Part shown: positions 54,053-63,515 of the stretch, in pieces
Layout of the letters: every line of letters begins with the position of its first letter
How positions within the stretch are numbered: position 1 is the first letter of the stretch
Origin: Rhodanobacter thiooxydans
GTDB lineage: Bacteria > Pseudomonadota > Gammaproteobacteria > Xanthomonadales > Rhodanobacteraceae
Length of the DNA: 64,000 nucleotides
NCBI RefSeq assembly: GCF_021545845.1
Contig: NZ_CP088923.1
Location: forward strand, 3,286,001-3,350,000
Reading direction: 5' to 3'
The notes under the pieces: generated by a model
Seen by the model: only the letters and a program-made list of their open reading frames with translations
Told to the model about the DNA's origin: nothing
Database searches by the model: none
Made by a program: the position numbers and the translations under genes

Positions 54053-56860
54053 ATGCGCTTGATCAGGCTGAACACGCGGATCGTTCGTCATGGCTTGGCG
54101 TTGCTGTGCGCCGCCTTGTCACTGAGCGGCTGCGGCCTCGCCAGCAGGCAGGGCAGCGTCGATGCCGGTACCAGATACCAGGCCAAGGGGGAGTATCGCG
54201 CGGCCTACATCGAGGCCAAAAAGGTCCTGCAACGCGACAACAAGAACGGCGAGGCCTGGCTGCTGCTCGGGCAAGCTTCGCTGATGCTGGGCAATCCGGC
54301 GGACACCCTGAGCGAACTGCAAAACGCCAAGGCGAACAAGGTGCCGGCAGAACGTTGGGCGGTACCCATGGGACGCGCGTTGCTGGTGACGCAGCAGTAC
54401 GACAAGCTGCTCGCCACCCTGCCCTCCGACCAGCCCTACCAGTCCAAGATCAAGGCACGCGTCGCCGCGCTGCGAGGCGACGCCTATCGCGCGCTCAGGC
54501 AGTTCGACCAGGCCCGGCAAACGTACCTGGCCGCGTTGTCGGCAGACCCGGAGAACCTGGGCGCGCTGGTGGGACTGGCTCAGCTGGCAGCCACCGCCAA
54601 CGATCCGGCTTCCGCCGGCAAGTACCTGCAACAGGCATTGGCCGCCGCGCCGGAAAATCCGCAGGCCTGGGTCGCGAAGGGCGACCTGGCATTCGGCAGC
54701 GCCGATTTCGCCGGCGCCGAAGCGGACTACCAGAAGGTGATGGGCCTCAAGAACCCTGACTGGTTGCCGCAAGAGCGCTTCTACGCACTGACCCGGCTGG
54801 CCAGCGCACAGGCACAGCAGAAGCAGTTCGACAAGGCGCTGGCCAGCATCCAGACGCTGGAAAAAATGTCGCCGCAGCAACCGTATCCGCACTATCTGCA
54901 CGCCATGGTGCTGTACCGGCAGGGAGATCTGGACGCCGCGATTGCCGAGCTTCAGCAGGTGCTCAAGATGTCGCCGGACAACGTCCAGGCGCAGCTGCTG
55001 ATGGGCGCGGTCAACTACGCGCAAGGCAACTACGGCCAGGCGGAAATGTACCTCAGCAACGCCATGGGCATGGATCAGAAGAATGTCGACGTGCGCAAGT
55101 TGCTGGCACTCACGCTCTACCGCGAAGGACGCTCGCGCCAGGCGCTGGATACGCTTCGACCGGTCGCGCCGGGGGCGCTGTCCGATACCGAGCTGCTGGC
55201 AATGCTGGAGAGGGCCGCCACCACGGGTGCCGGTTCACCGGGGGCGGCAGCCGCCGCAAGCAGTGCCAGCAACCCGCCCGACACCCGGCTTGCCAGCGCC
55301 GGCAACGCCCTCGCCAGCGGAAATGAAGCGGAAGCGATCCGCCTGCTGCAGGAGATTCCCGCGGGCAACGCCTCCACCGAGGCGCGCCGCAACAGCCTGC
55401 TGGTCATGACCTATCTGCGCGAGCAGCGCCCGGCTGAGGCGGTCAAGGTGGCAGCCGCCTATGCGTCCGGCAATCCGCGCAACAGCGCCGCGCACTTGAT
55501 GTACGGGACCGCGCTGGTCGCGGCCGGTCAGCGCCCGGAAGCGCGCGCCCAGTACTCCGAAGCCCTGAAGCTGGACCCGGAGAATCTTGCCGCCTTGCTG
55601 AGCCTGGGCAGCCTGGATTCAATCGAAGGCCATCACGAAGCCGCCGCCGGCCGCTACGCAACGGTGTTGAAAAAAGACCCGCACAACGCGGCGGCGATGA
55701 CCGCGCTCGGCCAGCTCGCCGCACTGCAAGGCGACAAGGCCGAGGCCGCCAGGCGATTCAAGCAGGCCATCGACGAGGCGCCGAAGTCCATCAACGCGTA
55801 CATCGCCCTGGTGGCGTTGGACAGCGAAAGCGGCAAATTCGACGAAGCCCTGGGCACGGCCACGCAGCTGGCGGCGGCCAACCCCGACAACCCGGTAGCG
55901 CTCAATGCCCTCGGCGCGGCGGAACTCAACGCCGGCCATCACGGTGAAGCCTTGAAGCCGCTGCAGCAAGCCGTGAATCTCGCGCCACAGATGCCCTTGT
56001 ACCGCACCAACCTGGCGCGCGCGCAGATCCTCGGCAAAGACACGAAGGCTGCCGAAGGCAATCTCGAAGCCGTGATCAAGGCCGATCCGGGTCAAGCGAC
56101 GGCAGTGGCGTTGCGGGCATTCCTGAAGCTGCAGGACCACAACCTGCCCGGCGCCATTGCCCTCGCGCAAACGCTGCAGAAGCAAGCCCCCACCAGGGCG
56201 ACGGGCTTCTCGCTGGAGGGCGACCTGTACATGGCGAACAAGTCTTATCGTGAGGCCGCCCAGGCCTACCAGCAGGGACTGAAGCTCCGATACGACCGGC
56301 CGCTGGTGTTCAAGAGCTTCCAGGCGCTGAGCGAAAGCGGGGCCAACGCGCCGGAGGGCGTACTGCGCGACTGGCTGGCCAAGCATCCGGACGATGCTGC
56401 CACCCGCTTGCTGCTGGCTAGCTACTACCTGAACCGCACGCAGAACGCGCTGGCTGCTGGCCAGTACGAGCAGGTATTGAAGACGTACCCGTCCAACGTA
56501 AGCGCACTCAACAACCTCGCCTGGATTTACACGGAGCAAAACAACCCCAAGGCGCTGGCACTGGCGGAGCGGGCCTACCAACTGGCGTCTGGATCGCCGG
56601 ACATCGCGGACACCTACGCCTGGGCGCTGATCGCGCACAATCAACCCAAGCGGGCGCTGCCGATTCTGCTGCAAGCAGCCAAGGCGACACCCAAGACACC
56701 AGCGATCCAATACCATCTGGCCGTGGCCCAGGCACGCACCGGCGATCCTGCCGGCGCGCTCGGCACGCTCACGACGCTGCAAAAATCAGGCGCCGATTTT
56801 CAAGACAAACCAGCCGCGGAAAAACTGTATCGCGAGTTGACCGGCCTGGCCGCCAAGTAG
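54053..56860 (+). CDS. prsT: PrsT, PEP-CTERM system TPR-repeat lipoprotein
   Basis: A 935-residue lipoprotein: a signal ending LSGC (Cys about residue 27), then about 20 tetratricopeptide-type repeats from residue 35 to 920 (for example 'AWLLLGQASLMLGNPADTLS', 'LNALGAAELNAGHHGEALKP'). PrsT is the TPR partner regularly found with PrsK/PrsR; such proteins are thought to scaffold exopolysaccharide or protein export. It begins 36 nt after prsR and shares its direction. Confidence 0.92.
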   Translation: MRLIRLNTRIVRHGLALLCAALSLSGCGLASRQGSVDAGTRYQAKGEYRAAYIEAKKVLQRDNKNGEAWLLLGQASLMLGNPADTLSELQNAKANKVPAERWAVPMGRALLVTQQYDKLLATLPSDQPYQSKIKARVAALRGDAYRALRQFDQARQTYLAALSADPENLGALVGLAQLAATANDPASAGKYLQQALAAAPENPQAWVAKGDLAFGSADFAGAEADYQKVMGLKNPDWLPQERFYALTRLASAQAQQKQFDKALASIQTLEKMSPQQPYPHYLHAMVLYRQGDLDAAIAELQQVLKMSPDNVQAQLLMGAVNYAQGNYGQAEMYLSNAMGMDQKNVDVRKLLALTLYREGRSRQALDTLRPVAPGALSDTELLAMLERAATTGAGSPGAAAAASSASNPPDTRLASAGNALASGNEAEAIRLLQEIPAGNASTEARRNSLLVMTYLREQRPAEAVKVAAAYASGNPRNSAAHLMYGTALVAAGQRPEARAQYSEALKLDPENLAALLSLGSLDSIEGHHEAAAGRYATVLKKDPHNAAAMTALGQLAALQGDKAEAARRFKQAIDEAPKSINAYIALVALDSESGKFDEALGTATQLAAANPDNPVALNALGAAELNAGHHGEALKPLQQAVNLAPQMPLYRTNLARAQILGKDTKAAEGNLEAVIKADPGQATAVALRAFLKLQDHNLPGAIALAQTLQKQAPTRATGFSLEGDLYMANKSYREAAQAYQQGLKLRYDRPLVFKSFQALSESGANAPEGVLRDWLAKHPDDAATRLLLASYYLNRTQNALAAGQYEQVLKTYPSNVSALNNLAWIYTEQNNPKALALAERAYQLASGSPDIADTYAWALIAHNQPKRALPILLQAAKATPKTPAIQYHLAVAQARTGDPAGALGTLTTLQKSGADFQDKPAAEKLYRELTGLAAK

Positions 56861-56889
56861 GTGGAAAGCCGTCGGCGGTTTTCGCGCTT

Positions 56890-57093
56890 CTACCGACTTC
56901 CCAGATGGAAGCCCAGAAGAATCAGGCCAACCCCGACGGCCCAACCGGTGGCCAGCGTAACCAGGAACCGACCGATCCGGACGCTCTGCAGGCGCCAATA
57001 CAGGTCGCCCAGCAGCCACCACAGGCCGGTGAAAACGACAAGCGTGAAAACGCCCCAACCCAGTTGGCCGGATGACCACAAGAAGTCATTCAT
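56890..57093 (-). CDS. Small two-helix membrane protein
   Basis: A 67-residue protein with two hydrophobic segments (about residues 12 to 28 and 43 to 62) and few charged residues (MNDFLWSSGQLGWGVFTLVV...). It overlaps the 3' end of the decarboxylase-like gene by 8 nt and is convergent with prsT. I do not recognise its family. The overlap suggests co-translation with the upstream gene. Confidence 0.65.
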   Translation of the reverse strand: MNDFLWSSGQLGWGVFTLVVFTGLWWLLGDLYWRLQSVRIGRFLVTLATGWAVGVGLILLGFHLGSR

Positions 57094-57778
57094 GGGGAGT
57101 CACACCTTCTGCAACCTCCGTTTCCCCAGCCCAGACGCGGTCGCCGATGCGCACCAGCAGGTTCACGGTCGCCGGCAGCTCGAGCACCACGGTGCTCCCC
57201 AGCAGGATCCGGCCGATCCTCTGCCCGCGCTTGATCTCCTCGCCCTCCTGGACCCAGGTTTCGATGCGCCGCGCCGCCAGGCTGGTAATCAAGCGCACCG
57301 CAACTTGTCCGGCATCTACGGCAATCACCAGACGCTTTTGTACCGGGCAGGCTTTCTCTCGCAGGAACGCAAACTCCCGCCCCTCCCCGTCCATGAAGCC
57401 GTCGCCGTGCGATTCCACGCCGAGCACCCGACCGGACACCGGACTGCGCTGCACGTGCATGTCCCAGAAACTGAGCGCAATCACCAGATAGCGCACGCCC
57501 CCATGCATCTGCGCACTGGTCACCAGCCCGTCTGCCGGAGCCAGCATACTGTTGCCCGGAGGCGCGATACGCTCCGGATCACGGTAAAAATAGTGCAGGA
57601 ATGCATGCTGGAATTTCCCCCGCTTCAGCCACGTGCGGACCTGCCTTTCCGGCCAGCGTTTGCGCGGCGGAAGCCAACGCCGTATCAGCGGCGATGGATA
57701 CGGAAAATAAAGCGCCCAGAGCACGATGGCCGCGCCCACCAGACAGAGGATCACGATCTGCAGGACAAGCATCGTCAT
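57086..57778 (-). CDS. Phosphatidylserine decarboxylase-like protein
   Basis: A 230-residue membrane-anchored enzyme of the phosphatidylserine decarboxylase family. An N-terminal membrane segment spans about 5 to 25. The catalytic-type His is in 'LSFWDMHVQRSPVSGRV', and the C-terminal self-cleavage motif LGST is in 'RILLGSTVVLELP', where Ser becomes the pyruvoyl group. It is shorter than the housekeeping enzyme (about 285 residues) and resembles the archaeal-type group. The head group it acts on is unknown. Position next to prsT suggests a role in the surface locus. Confidence 0.78.
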   Translation of the reverse strand: MTMLVLQIVILCLVGAAIVLWALYFPYPSPLIRRWLPPRKRWPERQVRTWLKRGKFQHAFLHYFYRDPERIAPPGNSMLAPADGLVTSAQMHGGVRYLVIALSFWDMHVQRSPVSGRVLGVESHGDGFMDGEGREFAFLREKACPVQKRLVIAVDAGQVAVRLITSLAARRIETWVQEGEEIKRGQRIGRILLGSTVVLELPATVNLLVRIGDRVWAGETEVAEGVTPHE

Positions 57779-58209
57779 TTCAGCGCGGAGTGGACATCAT
57801 GTCTGGCTTCCTGTCGGCGGCCAGCCGTGCGACACGGCGGAACGGCAAGGCCGACCCTGATCCAGGCACGGGTCGACTCCGTAGACTGCTGCAAATCCGG
57901 CGGGAAGAAACCTCGCGTTCGCTTCGGCAAAGTGACATGGCGGCACGCTCACGATTCCGGCGGAGACAGAGCGACGGCTGGCCATCAGGTTAGCGTAGGC
58001 GCAACCCCGCTGCCAGACGTGCGTCGCAGCCCAAAGCGGCGGTTCCGCCGCCGGCGGCAACTCACATCCCGCTGACACCAGCTTCTGTACAAGGCAAGCC
58101 CATGGGGCAAGCACATGGTCGGCAACAGGCCGCCTTGGTCGAGGCGACCTGGTTCGATGCGATCAGCCCGGGGCGGCGCGACATCACGAGACGGCAGGAT
58201 GACAAAGCC
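57779..58209. other. Gene-free divergent region
   Basis: This 431-nt stretch separates the decarboxylase-like gene (minus) from the large secreted protein (plus). Short open frames are present but none has a plausible start, composition or motif. No strong sigma-54 site with box, REP element or riboswitch fold was recognised. Confidence 0.45.
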
Positions 58210-60495
58210 ATGCGTATGAGCGAGCAAGCCAGGCGGTTCAAGCAGGGAAACCGGCTTGGCCGAGCCGCGGCGAAGATGCTGTGTGGGTGCGCCGGCTGCA
58301 TGTGGATGCTTGCTGCGGCGCCGGCGCGAGCGGCAACGGCGGTGACGGACAAGGTGATCAGCACCGTCGCGCAAGCGCAGACCAATGTTCCGGTCACCTT
58401 CGGCCAGGTCTTCAAGGCTGGCGACATACCTCGGGGCCGGACGGTAACTGCCACCATCAAGGGCCAGCCGATAGCCTTGCAGGTGGACAGCAAGGCTACC
58501 TATCCCGACGGCAGCTTGCGCCATGCGGTGCTGACTGTGATGACTCCAACGCTGCCGGGCAATGCAACGCTGCCGTTGACGCTTTCCGCGGGCCCTTCGC
58601 CAGCGGCGACCGGACAGGACGTGCCCATCAGCTTGTCGCAATTGCTTGCCACTAGCTACGACACCAGCGTGTCACTCAACATCGGCGGCCGCAAATACAC
58701 CGCAAACGCCCGCACCCTGTTGCAGACAGCCAAAGACACGAACGCGTGCAAGCCCTGGGGCACCCAATGCAACCAGTGGCTTTCCGGCCCCCAGGCCAGC
58801 GAATGGATCGTCAACGGACCGGTGACGGCGGCGGATGGCACGACCAACCCGAACCTGAGAATCTACTTTGCGGTGCGCGCCCATGCGCACGGCTCGCATG
58901 GCGCCGTGCGCCAGGTACAAACCGACGTCATCGTGGAAAACAGCTGGGCCTACATGCCACAGGCGCAGCCGCAGTACACGGCAACCCTGATCTCGGGGAG
59001 CGCGGGCTACACCAGCCCTGCCCTGACGCAGTACGCATACACGCGCTGGCACCAGGTGCTGTGGTGGAACCATGCCCAGCCACAGGTCTATTTGCAGCAG
59101 GACACCGGCTACATCCAGGCCAGCAAGGCCGTGTCGCGCTACATGCCGTTGACGCCCGACGAGAAGTTCCTGGCCAGCCTGCGCCAGGCCTGCGCGCCCC
59201 TGGATCACTGTGACCAGACCCAGAAGATGCACATGGCCGGGGCACAAGCGGCGATTGGTCCGCTGCCGCGCTGGACCAGCGTGTACATCGTCAACCCGGA
59301 CCTGCGCGCCTACAACTGGATGCTGGCCAACACCGATGCGCTGGGCGCCTATGACATCCATTACCGGGACCAGGCAACCGGCTGGCCGCTCAGCATCCAG
59401 CAGCATCCCAACGTCACGACAACGGGCTGGGCCTACGCAAATGGCGTTGCGAAGCAGGCGTTGACAGGTTCCGCGGTCCACCGGGAAAAGGTTGCTGCCT
59501 ACCGGCGTGATCTGCTGCCAACCTGCGTGAACAACACCGTGGTGACGAATTGCACACCGACCTCATATGGGACGGGCAACCCGAACCTGTGGGACAACGC
59601 GCACCAGCCGGCACAGTCCTACGTACCATACTTGGTGACCGGTTCGTACTACTACATGTCGGAGCTGGCGTTTGCGGCCTCGTTCAATGAGATCTGGTCA
59701 GGCGCGGAGTATCGCGATTATGCAAAGGGGTTGATCGACAAAAGTCATAGCCAGGTGCGTGGCAAGGCATGGACACTGCGCCAGATGGCGGATGCGGCGT
59801 GGCTGTTGCCCGATGACTACCCCTTGAAAGCCGAGTTCAAAGCGGACGTGGAGAACTCGCTGGCGGACTGGAATCAGAAGTACACCAACAATCCAAACGC
59901 CAATCCGTTGGGGCTGCTGGACAGTGGTCATAGCTACAGCATGCAAGGCGGCACCCGAAACGCGATGGCGCCGTGGATGCACAACTTCTTCACCTGGTCG
60001 GCGGGCCACGCCGCGGAACTCGGTTTTGCGGGAGCCGGGGAGCTGCGCGACTGGCTGGCGAAGTTCGAGATCGGTTTGATGACGGACTGGCAAGCCAATC
60101 CAACCCAGGGCTACTGCTGGCTGGAAGCCTCTGCCTACACGCTGGTGGTTGCCGATCCTACTGGAAAGACCTACCTGCCCTCATACAGTGCCATATACGC
60201 AGCGACGTTTCCCAGTCTGGTCGGACTGGCCTGCAATTCGCCGGCCATGGTGACCGCCATGGAGACGCTGGAAAAACAACCGTGGCAAGCCGGCAAGATG
60301 CATGGATACCCGGACTCGGCAACGGGCTATCCTGCGAATCTGCAGACCGGGCTGGCCGCCGCCGCCGATAGTGCCGTGCCCAAAGCACACGATGCCTGGA
60401 ATCGTTTTGAGTCGCGCAGCGTGAAACCCAGCGGCACAACCGCCTACAACAACTATCCCAATTTCGCGGTCATGCCGCGCTCTGTGTCGCAATGA
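58210..60495 (+). CDS. Large secreted protein, RIFT-barrel polysaccharide-lyase-like (tentative)
   Basis: A 761-residue exported protein with an N-terminal signal peptide after a basic head (KMLCGCAGCMWMLAAAPARA). Residues about 45 to 150 hold 'NVPVTFGQVFKAGDIPRGRT' and 'KATYPDGSLRHAVLTVMTP', a pattern like the N-terminal RIFT barrel of PcRGLX/YetA-type lyases. The rest is rich in Trp, Tyr and Asn, as in an alpha/alpha-toroid carbohydrate enzyme. No catalytic residues could be fixed, so the lyase idea is a guess from fold features. The ATG at 58210 is tentative; the frame opens at 58102. Confidence 0.55.
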   Translation: MRMSEQARRFKQGNRLGRAAAKMLCGCAGCMWMLAAAPARAATAVTDKVISTVAQAQTNVPVTFGQVFKAGDIPRGRTVTATIKGQPIALQVDSKATYPDGSLRHAVLTVMTPTLPGNATLPLTLSAGPSPAATGQDVPISLSQLLATSYDTSVSLNIGGRKYTANARTLLQTAKDTNACKPWGTQCNQWLSGPQASEWIVNGPVTAADGTTNPNLRIYFAVRAHAHGSHGAVRQVQTDVIVENSWAYMPQAQPQYTATLISGSAGYTSPALTQYAYTRWHQVLWWNHAQPQVYLQQDTGYIQASKAVSRYMPLTPDEKFLASLRQACAPLDHCDQTQKMHMAGAQAAIGPLPRWTSVYIVNPDLRAYNWMLANTDALGAYDIHYRDQATGWPLSIQQHPNVTTTGWAYANGVAKQALTGSAVHREKVAAYRRDLLPTCVNNTVVTNCTPTSYGTGNPNLWDNAHQPAQSYVPYLVTGSYYYMSELAFAASFNEIWSGAEYRDYAKGLIDKSHSQVRGKAWTLRQMADAAWLLPDDYPLKAEFKADVENSLADWNQKYTNNPNANPLGLLDSGHSYSMQGGTRNAMAPWMHNFFTWSAGHAAELGFAGAGELRDWLAKFEIGLMTDWQANPTQGYCWLEASAYTLVVADPTGKTYLPSYSAIYAATFPSLVGLACNSPAMVTAMETLEKQPWQAGKMHGYPDSATGYPANLQTGLAAAADSAVPKAHDAWNRFESRSVKPSGTTAYNNYPNFAVMPRSVSQ

Positions 60496-60513
60496 CCTGT
60501 CGATCTGCTTTGC

Positions 60514-60545
60514 AGCAAGGGTACCCACCCGACGCAGCCCTTGCT
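60514..60545. terminator. Possible bidirectional hairpin between convergent genes
   Basis: AGCAAGGG and CCCTTGCT form an 8-bp stem 19 nt after the stop of the secreted-protein gene. Neither side has a strong T-run, so terminator activity is uncertain. Confidence 0.35.
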
Positions 60546-60641
60546 CTGGTCCGATGCAATCAGGATTGCCTTCCAGATTTTGTCCTGGCACGACGCGCTT
60601 CGGCCGCCGAACCTCATGCGCCGGGTTCCGCGCGTTGAGCA

Positions 60642-62378
60642 CTAGAGCAGCCGCCGCCACACAACCTCGACGGCAAGAGCGCGCCCCAAAGCACGCTCAT
60701 CCGCCAACTGAATGAGATCGAGCAGTGAATCCATGCGCCACTCGCCGGGCAGAAGCGCGCGGTACCGTTGCAACACCGCAGGCGCGACCTGCAGCACGTT
60801 CTGCAGGTTTCGGTGCGTGGCATTGATCAGCGGGCGAAGCCGCACGGGACGCGCGCACGCCGTCCACTCGGCCAGTCGTTCCTTCCAACCCGGTCCAGCG
60901 TCAAAACGAAAGCCGTAGGCGGAAGGCTGCGCAGCGATGGCCGGATGCAGTGCGGCGACCAAGCGACTTTCCAGGGCGCCCGCGTTCTTCCAGCGCAGCG
61001 GCACCCGGAGCGCCAGGCGCACGGACTCCAGATCCACCAGCGGCGTCGTGTAGTTTCCGTGGCGTACCGCCACACTGTTGTTGACACCCATCCAGTAGTG
61101 GCAGCGAAACAGGGAGTAGAGCAGCTCCACTTGCGTGCGCGACAGAAGCTCGCTCCCGACTTCAGACATGCCCACGATGTTCCGCATCGACGCGGCGAGC
61201 CGCGCTTCGTAACTTGCCAAGCCATTGGGATCGCGGAAAACGCCGCGGCTGAATCCGCGGTAGAAGGTTTTCACGATGTCACGGGCGTTAAAGGCACGGT
61301 TCGGCAGATGGAAGAAGTTGCGGAAGATCTCGCCGCCGCCACCATTCAGCGCAATGCACCCGTCGGCAGTCTGCTGCAATCGGGTGCGGCGATCGGCGCC
61401 CGGATCATCGATGCCGTCGCTAGGCAGGCCGTCGAAGAACAGCGCGCTCTGCTCCAGGGCTTCGATGTCGGGCATCGGCAAACCGCGGTTCATCGCGCAT
61501 TTGTCAATGGCTTCGAATGCGAGGTCTGCTGCAGTAGCCACGGTCCTGGCCACTGCCACATCGGCGGAGTCGGCATCGCCATACACAAACAATCGGGGCC
61601 GCACACCGGCAGCAAGCAAGCCCGCGACAATCAGGCGTGAATCGAAACCGCCCGACAACGCCGCATTGATCTGGCCCGGAAAGGCCGATGCCACCTCGGC
61701 CGAAATCATGCGCAGATGCTCGGTGATGTCCTCCACCGCCTCATCCAACGAGTGGAACTCAGGCGCCTGCACATCGAAACCGTGGGGGAATCGTTGCCAC
61801 GCACGGCGCTGCCGCAAATCCATGACCTGACCAAGGGGAATCAAGTCGACCCCGCGCGCCACTGAATGGCAGGAATGTGCTGCCCCCAGCAGTACGTATT
61901 CAATCGCCGAGGCGGCGTCAGGCTCAACGCACTGCCCATAAGCGCAGACAGCCAGCCAGCTAGTACTGAAAAAACGGTCATCTGCACTCGTGTAGATGCG
62001 TACGAAGCCCAAGGCGTCGTTCAACAGCCAAGTGTGTTCGCCCGTGTCGAGAAACAGTGCAAAGTTGCCGCGCAGCGAACCTTCTTCCAAACACCCCGTC
62101 GCGCGAACTTCGTCGAGCAGCGAGGCCAACGCCTGCCGGCCGAAATGACCGCGAAACCACAGCGGACCGACACAGCAGGCCGTTCCCGATGGGGTTTGAA
62201 CGAGGCAATCCTCGGCTTGCCGTTGATCGGGGTGCCCCCACGCGACAACGCTGCCTCCGTCCCATTCGACCTGCGCGGCACGGACAAACCGTTGCCGCTC
62301 CAACGAGCGTGCCGCGCGGATTTGCCCGTTGGAATCGCCGCCAACAAGGAATACCGATAGCGCGTTCAGCATGGACAT
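60642..62378 (-). CDS. Asparagine synthase-like protein lacking the glutaminase Cys
   Basis: A 578-residue protein of the asparagine synthetase (glutamine-hydrolysing) family. The N-terminal amidotransferase-type fold is recognisable ('LRGNFALFLDTGEHTWLLND', 'GFVRIYTSADDRFFSTSWLA'), but there is no Cys after the start Met (MSMLNALSVF), so it should not hydrolyse glutamine. The synthetase half has the ATP-pyrophosphatase loop SGGFDSR at about 242 to 248. It may form an amide or activate a carboxylate on a polymer or peptide. Neighbours are a methyltransferase and a kinase-fold protein. The ATG at 62378 is used. Confidence 0.75.
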   Translation of the reverse strand: MSMLNALSVFLVGGDSNGQIRAARSLERQRFVRAAQVEWDGGSVVAWGHPDQRQAEDCLVQTPSGTACCVGPLWFRGHFGRQALASLLDEVRATGCLEEGSLRGNFALFLDTGEHTWLLNDALGFVRIYTSADDRFFSTSWLAVCAYGQCVEPDAASAIEYVLLGAAHSCHSVARGVDLIPLGQVMDLRQRRAWQRFPHGFDVQAPEFHSLDEAVEDITEHLRMISAEVASAFPGQINAALSGGFDSRLIVAGLLAAGVRPRLFVYGDADSADVAVARTVATAADLAFEAIDKCAMNRGLPMPDIEALEQSALFFDGLPSDGIDDPGADRRTRLQQTADGCIALNGGGGEIFRNFFHLPNRAFNARDIVKTFYRGFSRGVFRDPNGLASYEARLAASMRNIVGMSEVGSELLSRTQVELLYSLFRCHYWMGVNNSVAVRHGNYTTPLVDLESVRLALRVPLRWKNAGALESRLVAALHPAIAAQPSAYGFRFDAGPGWKERLAEWTACARPVRLRPLINATHRNLQNVLQVAPAVLQRYRALLPGEWRMDSLLDLIQLADERALGRALAVEVVWRRLL

Positions 62379-62415
62379 GCGTCTCTTGCCGACACACAAC
62401 CGGAGGGAGACACAT

Positions 62416-62478
62416 TCAGGCCCATGACCCCGCCGTCAATGAGTTACGACCGCCGTTCCTATCCAGTGCTGCGATCAT
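62416..62478 (-). CDS. Candidate 20-residue small ORF
   Basis: ATG at 62478 is preceded by an unusually strong Shine-Dalgarno (GGAGGGGAGG ending 3 nt before it) and encodes MIAALDRNGGRNSLTAGSWA. It lies 37 nt before the asparagine synthase-like gene in the same direction. It may be a leader peptide or a spurious frame. No homologue is recognised. Confidence 0.3.
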   Translation of the reverse strand: MIAALDRNGGRNSLTAGSWA

Positions 62479-62546
62479 GCACCTCCCCTCCGAGTCCATC
62501 CATGTTCCGTTTCGAAACCCTTATCAATGACTGTTTCCCGGCGAGG

Positions 62547-63434
62547 TCATTTCGTCGGTATCTCTACCCCTGACACGATCTCTTCAACCTCCGATCCGGA
62601 TCCAAACCGATGAACCACCTCAAAATGCCGACCATTCCCCCTGCGAAACAGGGTTCCGTGGCTGGCACGGTCTTCATGGGTGCGCACCACCAGCAGGCTG
62701 CCGTCGGGTTTGTTCAGGTAGCAACCGATGTTCGCCACCATCGTCGAAAGGATCGCGGGAGGAAAATATCCACTGTTGAGCACATTAGCTGCGCGAACAA
62801 AATCAAATTTCCCCTCGAATCCACTGTTGTACCTGCTTATATCATCGGTATGCAGGGTGATACCAGCCTTGGCCAGCGCTCGCGGGGTAACCAGCTTCAC
62901 TTCGCAGATCCGGACATCGTGCGGATTACGCAATATTTGGTGGACGCGACGGGTGAATAAGGTATTGACGAACTTGCGCAAGATGAAAAGTCCGTTGTAA
63001 TAATCATCGCGCGTCACCCAGGGCTTCATGGTGACCAAGGGGAAATCGAACCGAAGCGGAAACCCGCCGGAATCGACCAACGCGTGGCACCCTGGAAACA
63101 CCTTTACCAAGAGGGCGTCGATCAGAATATCGGTGCCGACAACCTCGACCTCGCGCCCACCCCGACTCAGATCATCGTACAGCTCGACTGTGCTTATACC
63201 GGAAGAAACCCCGACGTCCAGAATTCTGAGCGCCGGTGGAGCACGGCGCAGGAGATACTCCTGGAGATACGGATTGATGTCGAAAAAGCGATCGTGAAAT
63301 GTAGTCTTGTAAGTCTTGTTTCTCGTCATCAGCGAGGTGAAAAAGTCCTCCTCCATGCGTGGAGTAAGGCGCTCCGATGGGGTTTCGAAAAAAGCCTTGG
63401 CTGATAGCATGGAGTCTGTATACCGCGATGACAT
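62547..63434 (-). CDS. Class I SAM-dependent methyltransferase-like protein
   Basis: A 295-residue protein with the SAM-binding motif ILDVGVSSGIST at about 71 to 82 and a later 'FDFVRAANVLNSGYFPPAIL' segment resembling motif IV. Its N-terminal helices and 'VVRTHEDRASHGTLFRRGNG' recall CheR-like or small-molecule methyltransferases. The substrate is unknown. It is upstream of, and in the same direction as, the asparagine synthase-like gene. A second ATG at 63410 is an alternative start. Confidence 0.7.
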   Translation of the reverse strand: MSSRYTDSMLSAKAFFETPSERLTPRMEEDFFTSLMTRNKTYKTTFHDRFFDINPYLQEYLLRRAPPALRILDVGVSSGISTVELYDDLSRGGREVEVVGTDILIDALLVKVFPGCHALVDSGGFPLRFDFPLVTMKPWVTRDDYYNGLFILRKFVNTLFTRRVHQILRNPHDVRICEVKLVTPRALAKAGITLHTDDISRYNSGFEGKFDFVRAANVLNSGYFPPAILSTMVANIGCYLNKPDGSLLVVRTHEDRASHGTLFRRGNGRHFEVVHRFGSGSEVEEIVSGVEIPTK

Positions 63435-63515
63435 TTTATTGTGGTGGACTACCCTGATGACGCTTCGATTCTACTAACCCCGCCCGCGGTTCGGGCTGCT
63501 CATCACTTCGTCAGC

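Noticed and set aside
57779..58209. A cobalamin-riboswitch-like AGGAAGCCAGAC string
   Set aside because: The remaining conserved B12-box elements and spacing are missing, and the flanking genes have no link to cobalamin.
60642..62478. A lasso-peptide cluster (precursor, cyclase, protease)
   Set aside because: The small frame lacks a ring acidic residue and a core, and no B1/B2 protease genes are present.
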